From assembly GCF_049727805.1 (NCBI RefSeq), contig NZ_JBCNYA010000024.1:1-64000 (forward strand): a stretch of 64,000 nucleotides of DNA. The letters are read 5' to 3'. Origin of the DNA: Frateuria_A sp049727805 (GTDB lineage Bacteria > Pseudomonadota > Gammaproteobacteria > Xanthomonadales > Rhodanobacteraceae). The translations under genes were made by a program, and so were the position numbers. The first letter of the stretch is position 1. Every line of letters begins with the position of its first letter. Under the pieces are notes generated by a model. The model saw only the letters and a list, made by a program, of their open reading frames with translations, was not told the DNA's origin and did not search any database. Positions 42,208 to 50,646 of this stretch are shown piece after piece.

Positions 42208-44742
42208 CTACCGCGGACTGGCCGGACTGTGCAGGGTCGGCGACGCGGGCATGCGGCGCAGGAGTTCGAGCCAGACGAGGATGCCGCCGAGCATGGCCAG
42301 CATCGCGGCGGCGGCCGCCGGGCCGGGCAGCGCGATGTCCATCACCCGCCGCAGGAACGGCAGGCCGAACGCGGCGGCCAGCGCGAGGATCAACGCACCG
42401 CCCATGCGCCCGGTCCAGGGGTTGCGCCGCGCCGGGCGCGCGAGCACCGCGCGGGTCGGATGGCGATTGGCCAGGATCAGCAGGAACAGGCCGCCGAGCA
42501 GCGCCGCGAACACCGCGCCACGCGCCTGCGCGGGCTCCGTGCCGTGGCCGAGCAGCAGGCCGAAGCCGAGCAGCAGCATCGCCGCGACGCCGAGCCCCTG
42601 CACCACGGCGCGGCCGAGCCGTCGCGTGGCGAACGGCGACTCGCCCGCGGCGCGCGGTGGCCGGGCCATCACGTCCGCCGCCGCCGGCTCCGCCTCGAAC
42701 ACGATCGAGCATGCCGGGTCGATCAGCAGCTCCAGCAGCACGATGTGCACCGGCATCAGCAGCACCGGCCAATGCAGCAGCGCAGGCACCAGCGCCAGCG
42801 CGATGATCGGCATGTGCACGGCGAACACGAAGCCGGTGGCCTTGGCGATGTTGTCGTAGATGCGCCTGCCCTGGGCGATCGCCGCCACGATGCTGGCGAA
42901 ACTGTCGTCCAGCAGCACCAGCGCGGCGGCCTCGCGCGCCACGTCGGTGCCGCGCTCGCCCATCGCGATGCCGACGTCGGCGGCTTTCAGCGCCGGCGCA
43001 TCGTTGACGCCGTCGCCGGTCATCGCCACGACCTGGCCGTCCTCGCGCAGCAACTGCACCAGACGCAGCTTCTGGTCGGGTTTTAGGCGCGCGCACAGGT
43101 CGACGCGGCGCAGGCGCGCGCGCAGCGCATCGTCGTCCAGCGCGGCCATGTCGGCGCCGGTGAGCACGTCGGCGTGCTCGCCGAAGCCGACCTGCCGGGC
43201 GATCGCGCGCGCGGTGGCGGGATGGTCGCCGGTCATCATCAGGATGCGCACGCCGGCCGCGCGGCATTCGGCGATCGCCGCGGGCACTTCGGGCCGCGGC
43301 GGATCGGCGAAACCGACCAGCCCGAGGAACTCGAAATCGAAATCGTGCTGGTTGGCGGGCCAGGCTTCGCCGGTCCAGTGCCCGCGCGCCACGCCCAGCA
43401 CGCGCAAGCCGCGCGCGGCCATCGCCTCGACCTCCCCGAGGATTGCGGCGGCCCGTTCCGGGGGAAGATGGCACAAGTCGATCACCGCTTCGGGTGCGCC
43501 CTTGGTGGCCAGCAGGTGGTGCCTGCAGGCATCGCAGGGGAACACCCGCGTCATCGCCAGGATCTGCGGCGAGAGCGGGTACTCGGTTTCCGCCGACCAG
43601 TCCGCGTGCACGTGCTCGGTGTGCACCAGCCAGCGCAGGCCGAAGCGCTGGATCGCCTTCTCCATCGGATCGAACGGATCGCTGGGCGTGGCCAGCATCG
43701 CGAACTCGACCAGCGCGTGGAAGACTTCCGGCAGCTCGTCGGCGTCGGCGTCGGCGAAGTGCCCGCCGTCGACGGCCAGCTCGGCCACCTGCATGCGGTT
43801 CTGCGTGAGCGTGCCGGTCTTGTCCACCGCCAGCACCGAGACCGCGCCCAGTGCTTCCACCGCCGGCACGCGGCGGGTGAGCACCTTGCGCCGCGCGATG
43901 CGCCAGGCACCCAGCGCCAGGAACACGGTGAGGATCACCGGGATTTCCTCCGGCAGGATCGCCATCGCGAGCGCGATGCCGCCGAGCAGGCTTTCCAGCG
44001 CGCCGCGGCCGTCCCACAGCCAGCCCAGCAAGGCGTAGGCCGCGGCCAGCACCAGTCCGCCGATGGTGAGGTTGCGGATCAGCCTGCGCGAGGCGAGCTG
44101 CAGGCCGCTCGGCGGTTGCTGCGTGCTGGCCAGCGCCTTGCCGATCCGGCCGACCGCGGTGGCCGCGCCGGTGGCGTGCACCTGCGCGATGCCCACGCCG
44201 CGCGTGACCACCGTGCTCGCGTGCAGCGTGGCCTCGCTGGTGGGCAGGCGCGCGACTGGTACCGATTCGCCGGTAAGCAGCGATTCGTCGACTTCCAGCC
44301 GGCCCTCCAGCAGCGTGGCGTCGGCGGCGATGCGGTCGCCCTCGCGCAACACCAGCAGGTCGCCCGGCACCACCTCGGCGCCGGCCACGCGGGTTTCCTC
44401 GCCGCCACGGATCACCAGCGCGCGCGGCGCCGACAGCTCGCGCAGCGACTCCAGCGCGCGCTGCGTCTTGCGCTCCTGCGCCAGCGTGATGCCGATGACC
44501 ACGCACACGAACGACAGCAGGAACGCCGCCTCGGCGCGGTCGCCCAGCGCCAGGTACAGGCCGCCGGCGCCGAGCAGCATCAGGAACATCGGCTCGGCCA
44601 GCACGCCCAGCACGATGGCGCCCAGGCGGCGGGGCGTGCTGCCGGGCAGCAGGTTGGGGCCGTGTTCCGTGAGCCGGCGCGCAGCCTCGGCCAGATCCAG
44701 GCCGCGGCGCGAGCTTGCCTGCACGCGTTCGGCGGTGGCCAT
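42208..44742 (-). CDS. Cation-transporting P-type ATPase (type II-like)
   Basis: An 844-aa P-type ATPase with TGES (157-160), PEEIP (264-268, a Ca-ATPase-like helix-4 motif), DKTGTLT (phosphorylated Asp307), KGAPE (nucleotide site) and TGDGVND. About eight to ten membrane helices. There is no heavy-metal CPC motif or N-terminal metal domain, so Ca2+, Mg2+ or another hard cation is likely. Related ATPases are under ANR control in Pseudomonas. The gene starts 4 nt after the universal stress protein gene. Confidence 0.88.
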   Translation of the reverse strand: MATAERVQASSRRGLDLAEAARRLTEHGPNLLPGSTPRRLGAIVLGVLAEPMFLMLLGAGGLYLALGDRAEAAFLLSFVCVVIGITLAQERKTQRALESLRELSAPRALVIRGGEETRVAGAEVVPGDLLVLREGDRIAADATLLEGRLEVDESLLTGESVPVARLPTSEATLHASTVVTRGVGIAQVHATGAATAVGRIGKALASTQQPPSGLQLASRRLIRNLTIGGLVLAAAYALLGWLWDGRGALESLLGGIALAMAILPEEIPVILTVFLALGAWRIARRKVLTRRVPAVEALGAVSVLAVDKTGTLTQNRMQVAELAVDGGHFADADADELPEVFHALVEFAMLATPSDPFDPMEKAIQRFGLRWLVHTEHVHADWSAETEYPLSPQILAMTRVFPCDACRHHLLATKGAPEAVIDLCHLPPERAAAILGEVEAMAARGLRVLGVARGHWTGEAWPANQHDFDFEFLGLVGFADPPRPEVPAAIAECRAAGVRILMMTGDHPATARAIARQVGFGEHADVLTGADMAALDDDALRARLRRVDLCARLKPDQKLRLVQLLREDGQVVAMTGDGVNDAPALKAADVGIAMGERGTDVAREAAALVLLDDSFASIVAAIAQGRRIYDNIAKATGFVFAVHMPIIALALVPALLHWPVLLMPVHIVLLELLIDPACSIVFEAEPAAADVMARPPRAAGESPFATRRLGRAVVQGLGVAAMLLLGFGLLLGHGTEPAQARGAVFAALLGGLFLLILANRHPTRAVLARPARRNPWTGRMGGALILALAAAFGLPFLRRVMDIALPGPAAAAAMLAMLGGILVWLELLRRMPASPTLHSPASPR

Positions 44743-44746
44743 GCCT

Positions 44747-45184
44747 TCAGCGGTTGACCAGCACGGGCACGTCCGCTTCCAGGATCACCCGCTGGGTTTC
44801 GCTGCCCAGCAGCAGGCGATCCAGCCCGCGCCAGCCGTGGCTGCCCATCACGATCAGGTCGCAGCCTTCGCGCTTGGCCACCGCGGCGATCGCGTGGTGC
44901 GGTCGCGGATCGGTTTCCAGGCTGCACTGGCAGGGCACGCCGGCGGCATCGGCGCGCTCGCGCACGGCGGCGAGATAGCGGGCGCCGGCTTCCTCGGCGC
45001 TGTCGGCGTACTCGCCGTCGCTGGTGGCGATGATCTCGTTGAGGAAGGGTACCGCCGGCAGCGGCACCACCACGTGCAGCGCGTGCACGCGCGCGCCGAG
45101 CTGGCGCGCCAGCGCGATGCCGGCGTCGGCCGCGCGCAGCGAGAGGTCCGAGCCGTCGACGGGAAGCAGGACGTGCTTGTACAT
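44747..45184 (-). CDS. Universal stress protein (UspA family)
   Basis: A 145-aa single Usp domain: HVLLPVDGSDLSLRAADAGIALA at the start and VMGSHGWRGLDRLLLGSETQRVI near the end, the GxxGxxGS-type ATP-binding loop (here GSHGWRGL...GSET). It lies 14 nt downstream of the SDR gene and 4 nt before the ATPase gene, so it is in the same FNR-type operon. Confidence 0.9.
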   Translation of the reverse strand: MYKHVLLPVDGSDLSLRAADAGIALARQLGARVHALHVVVPLPAVPFLNEIIATSDGEYADSAEEAGARYLAAVRERADAAGVPCQCSLETDPRPHHAIAAVAKREGCDLIVMGSHGWRGLDRLLLGSETQRVILEADVPVLVNR

Positions 45185-45198
45185 GGCGTTCTCCAGGT

Positions 45199-45960
45199 TC
45201 AGCGGCAGGTGTAGCCGCCGTCGATCACCAGCTCGCTGCCGGTGACGAAGCGGGCTTCGTCCGAGGCCAGGTAGACCACGCCCCAGGCGATGTCGTCAGG
45301 CTCCCCCAGGTGGCCCAGCGGATGCAGCGCGGCGACCTCGCGCCGGTGCTGCTGCGCGTCGCCGCCCATCGAGGCGACGTGCTGCTCGACCATCGGCGTC
45401 CAGATGAAACCAGGGTGGATCGAGTTCACCCGGATGCCGTCGGCCGCGTAGAGCAGCGCATCGGTCTTGCTCATCAGCCGCACGGCCCCCTTGGAGGCGT
45501 GGTACGGCGGCACGTCGGGCGCGCCGACCAGGCCGTAGATCGACGACAGGTTGATGATGCTGCCGCCGCCGGCCGCACGCAGCGGCGCGATCGCGTGCTT
45601 GGTGCCGAAGAATACGCCTTTCACGTTGACCGCCTGCACGCGGTCCCACTCGGCCTCGGTCAGCTCGTGGGTGGGCTTGTTCGCGCCGGCGATGCCTGCA
45701 TTGTTGACCAGCACGTCCAGCCGGCCGAAGGCGTCCACCGCGGCGGCGATGGCGGCGGCCACCTCCGCTTCCACCGACACGTCGGCGTGCAGGTAGCGGG
45801 CGTGGTCGCCGAGCTCGCCGGCCAGCCGGCGGCCGGCCTCGTCGTGCACGTCCACGATCGCCACCCGCGCGCCCGCCTCCACCATGCGCCGCGCGCAGGC
45901 CGCGCCGATGCCCACGGCGCCGCCGGTGACCAGTGCGCTCTTGCCGTCGAGCCTGCCCAT
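45199..45960 (-). CDS. Short-chain dehydrogenase/reductase
   Basis: A 253-aa SDR with TGGAVGIG (12-19), D-x-H after beta-2 suggesting NAD preference, NNAGIAG, catalytic Ser in NLSSIYGL and YHASK. It ends with a typical GSELVIDGGYT. GAGGAG lies 8 nt upstream of the ATG at 45960; an ATG at 45996 is less likely because transcription should start near 45985. It is first in the SDR-Usp-ATPase operon. Confidence 0.9.
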   Translation of the reverse strand: MGRLDGKSALVTGGAVGIGAACARRMVEAGARVAIVDVHDEAGRRLAGELGDHARYLHADVSVEAEVAAAIAAAVDAFGRLDVLVNNAGIAGANKPTHELTEAEWDRVQAVNVKGVFFGTKHAIAPLRAAGGGSIINLSSIYGLVGAPDVPPYHASKGAVRLMSKTDALLYAADGIRVNSIHPGFIWTPMVEQHVASMGGDAQQHRREVAALHPLGHLGEPDDIAWGVVYLASDEARFVTGSELVIDGGYTCR

Positions 45961-46019
45961 GACCGGATCCTCCTCTGCTGGCTTTGCAGCGAGCATGGAT
46001 CGGGCGTTTCCAGGCGATG

Positions 46020-46033
46020 CTGACCTGCGTCAA
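46020..46033. promoter_or_regulatory. FNR/ANR box for the SDR-Usp-ATPase operon
   Basis: CTGACCTGCGTCAA has one mismatch to TTGAC-N4-GTCAA. Its centre is 32 bp from a -10-like CATGCT (45992-45997, minus strand), the same hexamer found in front of fdxA. Predicted start near 45985, 25 nt before the SDR ATG. Confidence 0.6.
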
Positions 46034-46060
46034 CCGCCGGCGGGGCCGATTGACGCAGGA

Positions 46061-46074
46061 CTGATTCAGATCAC
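46061..46074. promoter_or_regulatory. FNR/DNR-type box upstream of nnrS
   Basis: CTGATTCAGATCAC keeps the TGAT-N4-ATCA core of the FNR motif. The -10-like GAGAAT (46097-46102) is centred 32 bp downstream; predicted start near 46109. Confidence 0.6.
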
Positions 46075-46130
46075 GGCCCTCGCGCCGGGCGCGACGGAGA
46101 ATGGCTCGCATTTCCAGCCGCGAGCCACGC

Positions 46131-47369
46131 ATGCGCGAGTCGCCGTCTTCCACCCAAACGTTTCCGCCCATCGCCGCGCTGCTTGCCGCGGCACCGCACC
46201 GGCCGCTGTTCCTGGCCGGCGCGCTGGCGGTGCTGACCAGCATGGCCTGGTGGGCGCTGGAGCTGGCGTCGATGCGCTTCGGCTGGCAGGGCTGGCCGCA
46301 GCCACCGGTGCCGCCGGGATGGGCGCACGCGATGCTGACCCAATACGGCATGCTGCCGATGTTCATGTTCGGCTTCCTGCTGACCACGTTTCCCAAGTGG
46401 CTCGGTCGGCCGTCCATACGGCCGCGGCGCTACGTGGTGGTGGCCGGTGCCGTGTTCGTCGGCTACCTGCTCTCGCACATCGGGCTGCTGGGCCTGCCGT
46501 GGGTGTTGCGCGCCGGCATCGCGCTGATGCTCGCCGGCTACCTGGTCGGTGTGGCGACGCTCGCCGGCGTGCTGCGCGCGGCCAGCGAGGGCAACCAGCA
46601 CGCCTGGTCGTGCCTGGCGGGGTTGGGCCTGGGCACGCTCGGCCTGGCAGCGTTCCTCGGCTTCCTGTTCGGCGCGCCGGCGCATTGCGCGCGCTTCGCG
46701 ATCAAGCTGGGCACGTTCGGGCTGCTGGTGCCGGTGTACTTCACGGTGGCACACCGCATGGTGGCGTTCTTCAGCGGCAACGTGGTGGCGGGCTACGTGG
46801 TGCGCCGGCCGGCCTGGAGCCTGCCGCTGATGTGGCTCCTGCTGCTCGCGCACCTGGCGCTGGACCTCGCCCACGCGCAGGCGTGGCTGTGGGTGGCCGA
46901 TGCGCCGCTGGCCGTGCTGTTCGGCTGGCATGCGATCGCGTGGCAGCCGTGGAAGGCGATGCGTCCTGGCCTGCTGGCGGTGTTGCACCTGGCCTTCGCC
47001 TGGCTGCCGCTGGCGTTCGCGATGTACGCGGTGCAGAGCCTGTGCCTGTTCGCAGGCCATGGTCCGGTGCTGGGGCTGGCGCCGCTGCACGTGCTGACCA
47101 TCGGCTACTTCGGCTCCATGCTGGTGGCGATGGTCACCCGCGTCACCCAGGGCCACTCCGGCCGGCCGCTGCAGATGGGCGCGGTGCCGTGGACCTGCTT
47201 CGCGCTGCTGCAGGGCGTGGTGCTGCTGCGCGTGTGGGCGGAGCTCGCGCGCGACAGCTACCTGTGGCTGATCGTGGCCGCCTGCGGCTGGCTGGTGGCG
47301 TTCCTGCCATGGGTGGCCCGCTCGGCCTGGATCTACCTGACCCCGCGCGTGGATGGCAGACCCGGCTAG
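46131..47369 (+). CDS. nnrS: NnrS family membrane protein (nitric-oxide stress)
   Basis: A 412-aa protein with about twelve membrane helices. FMFGFLLTTFPKWLGR, FAIKLGTFGLLVPVYFTVAHRMVAFFSG, FGWHAIAWQPWKAMR and HVLTIGYFGSMLVAMVTRVTQGHSG are NnrS signatures; conserved histidines in the helices suggest haem/copper binding. NnrS protects against NO under low oxygen. I use the ATG at 46131 because the predicted transcript starts near 46109; an ATG at 46101 would lie inside the -10. Confidence 0.9.
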   Translation: MRESPSSTQTFPPIAALLAAAPHRPLFLAGALAVLTSMAWWALELASMRFGWQGWPQPPVPPGWAHAMLTQYGMLPMFMFGFLLTTFPKWLGRPSIRPRRYVVVAGAVFVGYLLSHIGLLGLPWVLRAGIALMLAGYLVGVATLAGVLRAASEGNQHAWSCLAGLGLGTLGLAAFLGFLFGAPAHCARFAIKLGTFGLLVPVYFTVAHRMVAFFSGNVVAGYVVRRPAWSLPLMWLLLLAHLALDLAHAQAWLWVADAPLAVLFGWHAIAWQPWKAMRPGLLAVLHLAFAWLPLAFAMYAVQSLCLFAGHGPVLGLAPLHVLTIGYFGSMLVAMVTRVTQGHSGRPLQMGAVPWTCFALLQGVVLLRVWAELARDSYLWLIVAACGWLVAFLPWVARSAWIYLTPRVDGRPG

Positions 47370-47431
47370 GTCGGCACCGCGGCGCCAGCTCTGTGGCAGG
47401 GTGACGCAACGGGCCGGTTCCGGCCGCAGAC

Positions 47432-47445
47432 ATGACGCAGGTCAA
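47432..47445. promoter_or_regulatory. FNR/ANR box upstream of the NirV-like gene
   Basis: ATGACGCAGGTCAA differs from the consensus at one base. A -10-like TAGCCT (47467-47472) is centred 31 bp downstream, predicting an 18-nt leader that contains the CAGGAG ribosome-binding site. Confidence 0.6.
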
Positions 47446-47497
47446 ACGCGCCGGCGGCGCTGGACTTAGCCTGACCGCGGAACCACAGGAGAGATCC

Positions 47498-48316
47498 ATG
47501 TCCCGCAGGCTGTCCCTCGTGCTCGCGGCTGCCACTTGTCTGCTGCTGGCCGGACCGGCCCTGGCGGCAAAGGGCGCGCCGTCCAGCGATGCGCCGTCGA
47601 AGCTGGTATCGCCGTCCTACCGGCCGCTGCCGGGCGGCCGCTTCGCCAGCGTGCTGCCGGCCGATGGCAAGGCAGCGTCGGCGGTGCTCAAGCCCTTCCG
47701 CCTGCGCGCCGAGCCAGTCACCAACGCCGAGTTCCTGTTGTTCGTCAAACGCCATCCCGAGTGGCGGCGCGACCGCGTGCCGTCGATATTCGCCGACGGC
47801 CGCTACCTGTCGCAGTGGACCGCGCCGGACCGGCTCGGCCCTGACGCCCTGCCGCGCCAGCCGGTGACGCGGGTGAGCTGGTTCGCCGCGCAGGCGTACT
47901 GCGAAAGCGAGCAGGCGCGCCTGCCGACCTGGTACGAGTGGGAATACGCCGCCGCGGCCGATGCCACCCGTGCCGACGCGCGCAGCGACCCGGCCTGGCG
48001 CGAGCGCGTGCTGTCCTGGTACGCGCGTCCCTCCAGCCAGGCGCTGCCACCGGTCGGCGGCAAGCCGGACATCCACGGCGTGCGCGACCTCAACGGCCTG
48101 GTGTGGGAATGGGTGGAGGACTTCAACGCGATGATGACCAGCGCCGACAGCCGCGAGCAGGACGGCGCCGACAAGCTGAAGTTCTGCGGCGCCGGCGCCA
48201 TCTCCATGGAGCAGAAGGAGAACTACGCCACGCTGATGCGCGTCGCCATGCTCTCCTCGCTCAAGGCCACCGATACCACCGCCAACCTGGGCTTCCGCTG
48301 CGCCCGGCCGGAGTAA
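47498..48316 (+). CDS. Exported formylglycine-generating-enzyme-like protein (NirV type)
   Basis: A 272-aa protein with a signal peptide (about 1-25) and an FGE-sulfatase fold: PVTNAEFLLFVKRHP, QPVTRVSWFAAQAYC, LPTWYEWEYAA, NGLVWEWVEDF and LGFRCAR. NirV proteins of this type accompany copper nitrite reductases and NosR-like systems. The catalytic cysteines of true formylglycine enzymes are not clearly kept. No nirK is in the window. CAGGAG lies before the ATG at 47498. The next gene (SCO) starts 4 nt later. Confidence 0.8.
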   Translation: MSRRLSLVLAAATCLLLAGPALAAKGAPSSDAPSKLVSPSYRPLPGGRFASVLPADGKAASAVLKPFRLRAEPVTNAEFLLFVKRHPEWRRDRVPSIFADGRYLSQWTAPDRLGPDALPRQPVTRVSWFAAQAYCESEQARLPTWYEWEYAAAADATRADARSDPAWRERVLSWYARPSSQALPPVGGKPDIHGVRDLNGLVWEWVEDFNAMMTSADSREQDGADKLKFCGAGAISMEQKENYATLMRVAMLSSLKATDTTANLGFRCARPE

Positions 48317-48320
48317 CGCC

Positions 48321-48878
48321 ATGAAACGATTGCTGCTGATCCTGTCCGTCCTGCTGTGCGCCGGCGCTGCCCATGCGGCCTCACCGTTGCCGTCCGATTC
48401 GCTCTACCAGTTGTCCGTGCCGCTGACCGGCCAGGACGGCCGCACCGCGCCGTTCGCCGCGCGCCGCGGCACGCCGCAGATCGTGAGCATGTTCTACACC
48501 TCGTGCACGATGGTCTGCCCGATGATCATCGACACCATGAAGGCGACCCGCCGCGCCGCCGGCGAGCCGGCCGACCTGGCGCTGCTCGCGGTGAGCTTCG
48601 ACCCCGAGCGCGACAGCGTCGCCGCGCTGCGCCGCTACGCTGCTGTGCACAAGCTCGACCAGCGCTGGTGGACCCTCGCGCGCACCGCGCCGCAGGACAC
48701 CCGCTCGCTCGCCGCACTGCTCGGCGTGCAGTACCGCAAGCTGCCCGATGGCGAGTTCAACCACTCCAGCGCGCTGCTGCTGCTGGATGGGGAAGGGCGG
48801 ATCGTGGCGCGCACCAGCGTGATCGGGCGCACCGATCCGGAATTCGTCGCCGCGGTGCGCAAGGCCATCGGCGGTTGA
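48321..48878 (+). CDS. SCO1/SenC-type copper chaperone
   Basis: A 185-aa exported thioredoxin-fold protein. It has a signal peptide to about residue 19, Cys62 and Cys66 in SCTMVCP, and His148 in FNHSSAL, the three copper ligands of Sco. It delivers copper to a CuA or similar centre; by context this serves a copper nitrite reductase, azurin or an oxidase. It is coupled to the NirV-like gene. Confidence 0.9.
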   Translation: MKRLLLILSVLLCAGAAHAASPLPSDSLYQLSVPLTGQDGRTAPFAARRGTPQIVSMFYTSCTMVCPMIIDTMKATRRAAGEPADLALLAVSFDPERDSVAALRRYAAVHKLDQRWWTLARTAPQDTRSLAALLGVQYRKLPDGEFNHSSALLLLDGEGRIVARTSVIGRTDPEFVAAVRKAIGG

Positions 48879-49077
48879 GCCTTCACCTGGAGTACCCCGG
48901 ATCCACCCTTGCCACCTTCTGCCTGGAACGTGGGAGGCACGTTGCCGGTCGAAGGTCCTTGCAGGCATCGGCTTACGGAGAGTGCAGACTCCGGCGCGGT
49001 CGCGTCGGCTGCCAAGCCGGCAGCCTTGGGTAGACGGGTGCTGCAAGCTGCGACGATCTGGCCACCATGGAGGGTGT

Positions 49078-49560
49078 ATGCGTCGAGATGCGAAACGTTC
49101 AGCAGCGAGGGCGCTGCGCCAGGGCATGACCGAGTCCGAGCAGCGGCTCTGGTTCCATCTGCGCAGGCGGCAACTGGGTGGGTTCCGATTTCGGCGGCAG
49201 CATCCAGTGGGACCGTTCGTGGTGGATTTCATTTGCATCGAGCGACGGTTGGTCGTGGAGGTGGATGGCGCGCAGCATCTGGAATCGGCCACCGACCTGA
49301 TGCGTGATGCATGGTTGCAGCGGCGTGGCTTTCACATGCTTCGGTGCTGGAATCACGATGTGCCGGAGCGTACGGAGCAGGTGCTGGCGGCGATTCTCGA
49401 GGCGCTGGGCAATGCCGCCCCCATCCGCCCTTCGGGCACCTTCCCCCGTGGAACGTGGGAAGGCTCGAGCTTGCGGCTGCGCGACCGAGTCCTTCCCCCG
49501 CTTGCGGGGGAAGGTGCCCGAAGGGCGGATGGGGGCAACCTTGCGACGAGCCCGCACTGA
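49078..49560 (+). CDS. DUF559 (Vsr-like) endonuclease domain protein extended by a repeat
   Basis: A 160-aa protein. Residues about 5-110 form the DUF559 domain: MTESEQRLWFHLRRRQLGG, FRRQHPVGPFVVDFI and LVVEVDGAQH, the PD-(D/E)XK-type core (Asp, Glu...). Residues about 113-160 (PIRPSGTFPRGT...GARRADGG) are encoded by the repeat at 49418-49536 and are not part of the domain. GGAGGGTGT precedes the ATG. Confidence 0.8.
   Translation: MRRDAKRSAARALRQGMTESEQRLWFHLRRRQLGGFRFRRQHPVGPFVVDFICIERRLVVEVDGAQHLESATDLMRDAWLQRRGFHMLRCWNHDVPERTEQVLAAILEALGNAAPIRPSGTFPRGTWEGSSLRLRDRVLPPLAGEGARRADGGNLATSPH
49418..49536. repeat. GGGGGAAGG/CGCCCTTCGGGC repeat inside the DUF559 reading frame
   Basis: Outer arms CCCCATCCGCCCTTCGGGCACC and GGTGCCCGAAGGGCGGATGGGG flank a shorter middle than the copy at 37669-37842. 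The element is read in frame as the C-terminal tail of the DUF559 protein. Confidence 0.8.
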
Positions 49561-49633
49561 TGCAGGTCATGGCCCCACCCGCGCTGCGGGCGCAAGCTGC
49601 AGGCTTCCGAGAATGTCCGCGAGGGCCCTGCGC

Positions 49634-50071
49634 ATGGCCGCCTGGTACCCCTGGATCGTGCTGCTGCACCTGTCCTGCGCCATCGTGTTCGTCGGTGCGG
49701 TGGCCTTCGAGGTGCTGGTGCTGGAAGGCCTGCACAAGCGATTCGATGCGGCCGCCATGGCGGCCATCGAGCAGGCGGTGATGGCGCGCGTGCGCCGCTT
49801 CATGCCGGTCGTGGTGCTGCTGCTGTTCGTCAGCGGCGGCATGCTGTTCGATCTGCGTTGCGACGGGCTGGCCTGCGTGGGCACGCGCTTCGGCACGTTC
49901 CTGCTGCTCAAGGTGACGCTGGCCTTCGCCGTGCTGGGCGTGTTCGTCAGCGCGGTCCGGGCCGGTGCGCGCGGGCGCATGAGCGTGTGCCGCTTCCGCC
50001 ATACCCACCGCGTGGTGCTGGCGTTGATGGTCGGCATCGTGTTCCTGGCCAAGACCATGTTCTACTTGTAG
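49634..50071 (+). CDS. CopD-like four-helix membrane protein
   Basis: A 145-aa protein with four membrane helices: WIVLLHLSCAIVFVGAVAFEV, a second helix around VVVLLLFVSGGML, then LLLKVTLAFAVLGVFVS and RVVLALMVGIVFL. His residues in helix 1 and before helix 4 (FRHTHR) resemble CopD/HemJ-type haem or copper proteins. GAGG lies 8 nt before the ATG at 49634; an ATG at 49613 adds seven residues. It is followed 24 nt later by tpx. Confidence 0.7.
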   Translation: MAAWYPWIVLLHLSCAIVFVGAVAFEVLVLEGLHKRFDAAAMAAIEQAVMARVRRFMPVVVLLLFVSGGMLFDLRCDGLACVGTRFGTFLLLKVTLAFAVLGVFVSAVRAGARGRMSVCRFRHTHRVVLALMVGIVFLAKTMFYL

Positions 50072-50095
50072 GTCTCATCACCAGGAGGAAGCGTC

Positions 50096-50596
50096 ATGTC
50101 GCAAGTGAAGTTCAAGGGCGAACCGGTCGAGGTCAAGGGGACGTTCCCGGCCCGGGGCGCGCAGGCGCCGGCGTTCACGCTGGTCGGCAAGAGCCTGGCC
50201 GACGTGGCGCTGTCGAGCTACGCGGGCCAGCGCAAGGTGCTCAACATCTTCCCCAGCATCGACACCGGCGTGTGCGCCACCTCGGTGCGCCGTTTCAACG
50301 AACTGGCGGGGAAGCTCACCGACACGGTGGTGCTTTGCATCTCGGCCGACCTGCCGTTCGCGCAGTCGCGCTTCTGCGGCGCCGAGGGGCTGGAGCGGGT
50401 GGTCACGCTTTCGACCATGCGCGGGCGCGAGTTCCTCGCCGACTACGGCGTGGCGCTGGCCACCGGGCCGCTGGCCGGGCTGGCCGCGCGGGCGGTGGTG
50501 GTGCTGGACGCGGACAACCGCGTGCTGCACGCGCAGCTGGTGGACGAGCTGACGAACGAGCCGGACTACGACGCGGCACTGGCTGCGCTGGGCTGA
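50096..50596 (+). CDS. tpx: Thiol peroxidase
   Basis: A 166-aa atypical 2-Cys peroxiredoxin. Peroxidatic Cys60 lies in SIDTGVCATS and resolving Cys94 in SRFCGAEG, the spacing of Tpx. It reduces lipid and hydrogen peroxides with thioredoxin. AGGAGG lies 7 nt before the ATG. A strong terminator follows the stop. Confidence 0.95.
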   Translation: MSQVKFKGEPVEVKGTFPARGAQAPAFTLVGKSLADVALSSYAGQRKVLNIFPSIDTGVCATSVRRFNELAGKLTDTVVLCISADLPFAQSRFCGAEGLERVVTLSTMRGREFLADYGVALATGPLAGLAARAVVVLDADNRVLHAQLVDELTNEPDYDAALAALG

Positions 50597-50612
50597 AATC
50601 GTGCGGGTTCCG

Positions 50613-50646
50613 GTAGAAGCGCACCGTATGTGCGCTTCTACGTTTT
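50613..50646 (+). terminator. Intrinsic terminator of tpx
   Basis: A perfect 12-bp stem GTAGAAGCGCAC/GTGCGCTTCTAC with a 5-nt loop is followed by GTTTT, 16 nt after the tpx stop. It abuts the stop codon of the convergent globin gene. Confidence 0.9.

Noticed and set aside
40724..44506. A 1260-codon minus-strand frame joining the P-type ATPase region to the MBL protein
   Set aside because: Its upper part is the wrong frame of the ATPase gene. Only the MBL part from 42115 is supported by motifs and a ribosome-binding site.
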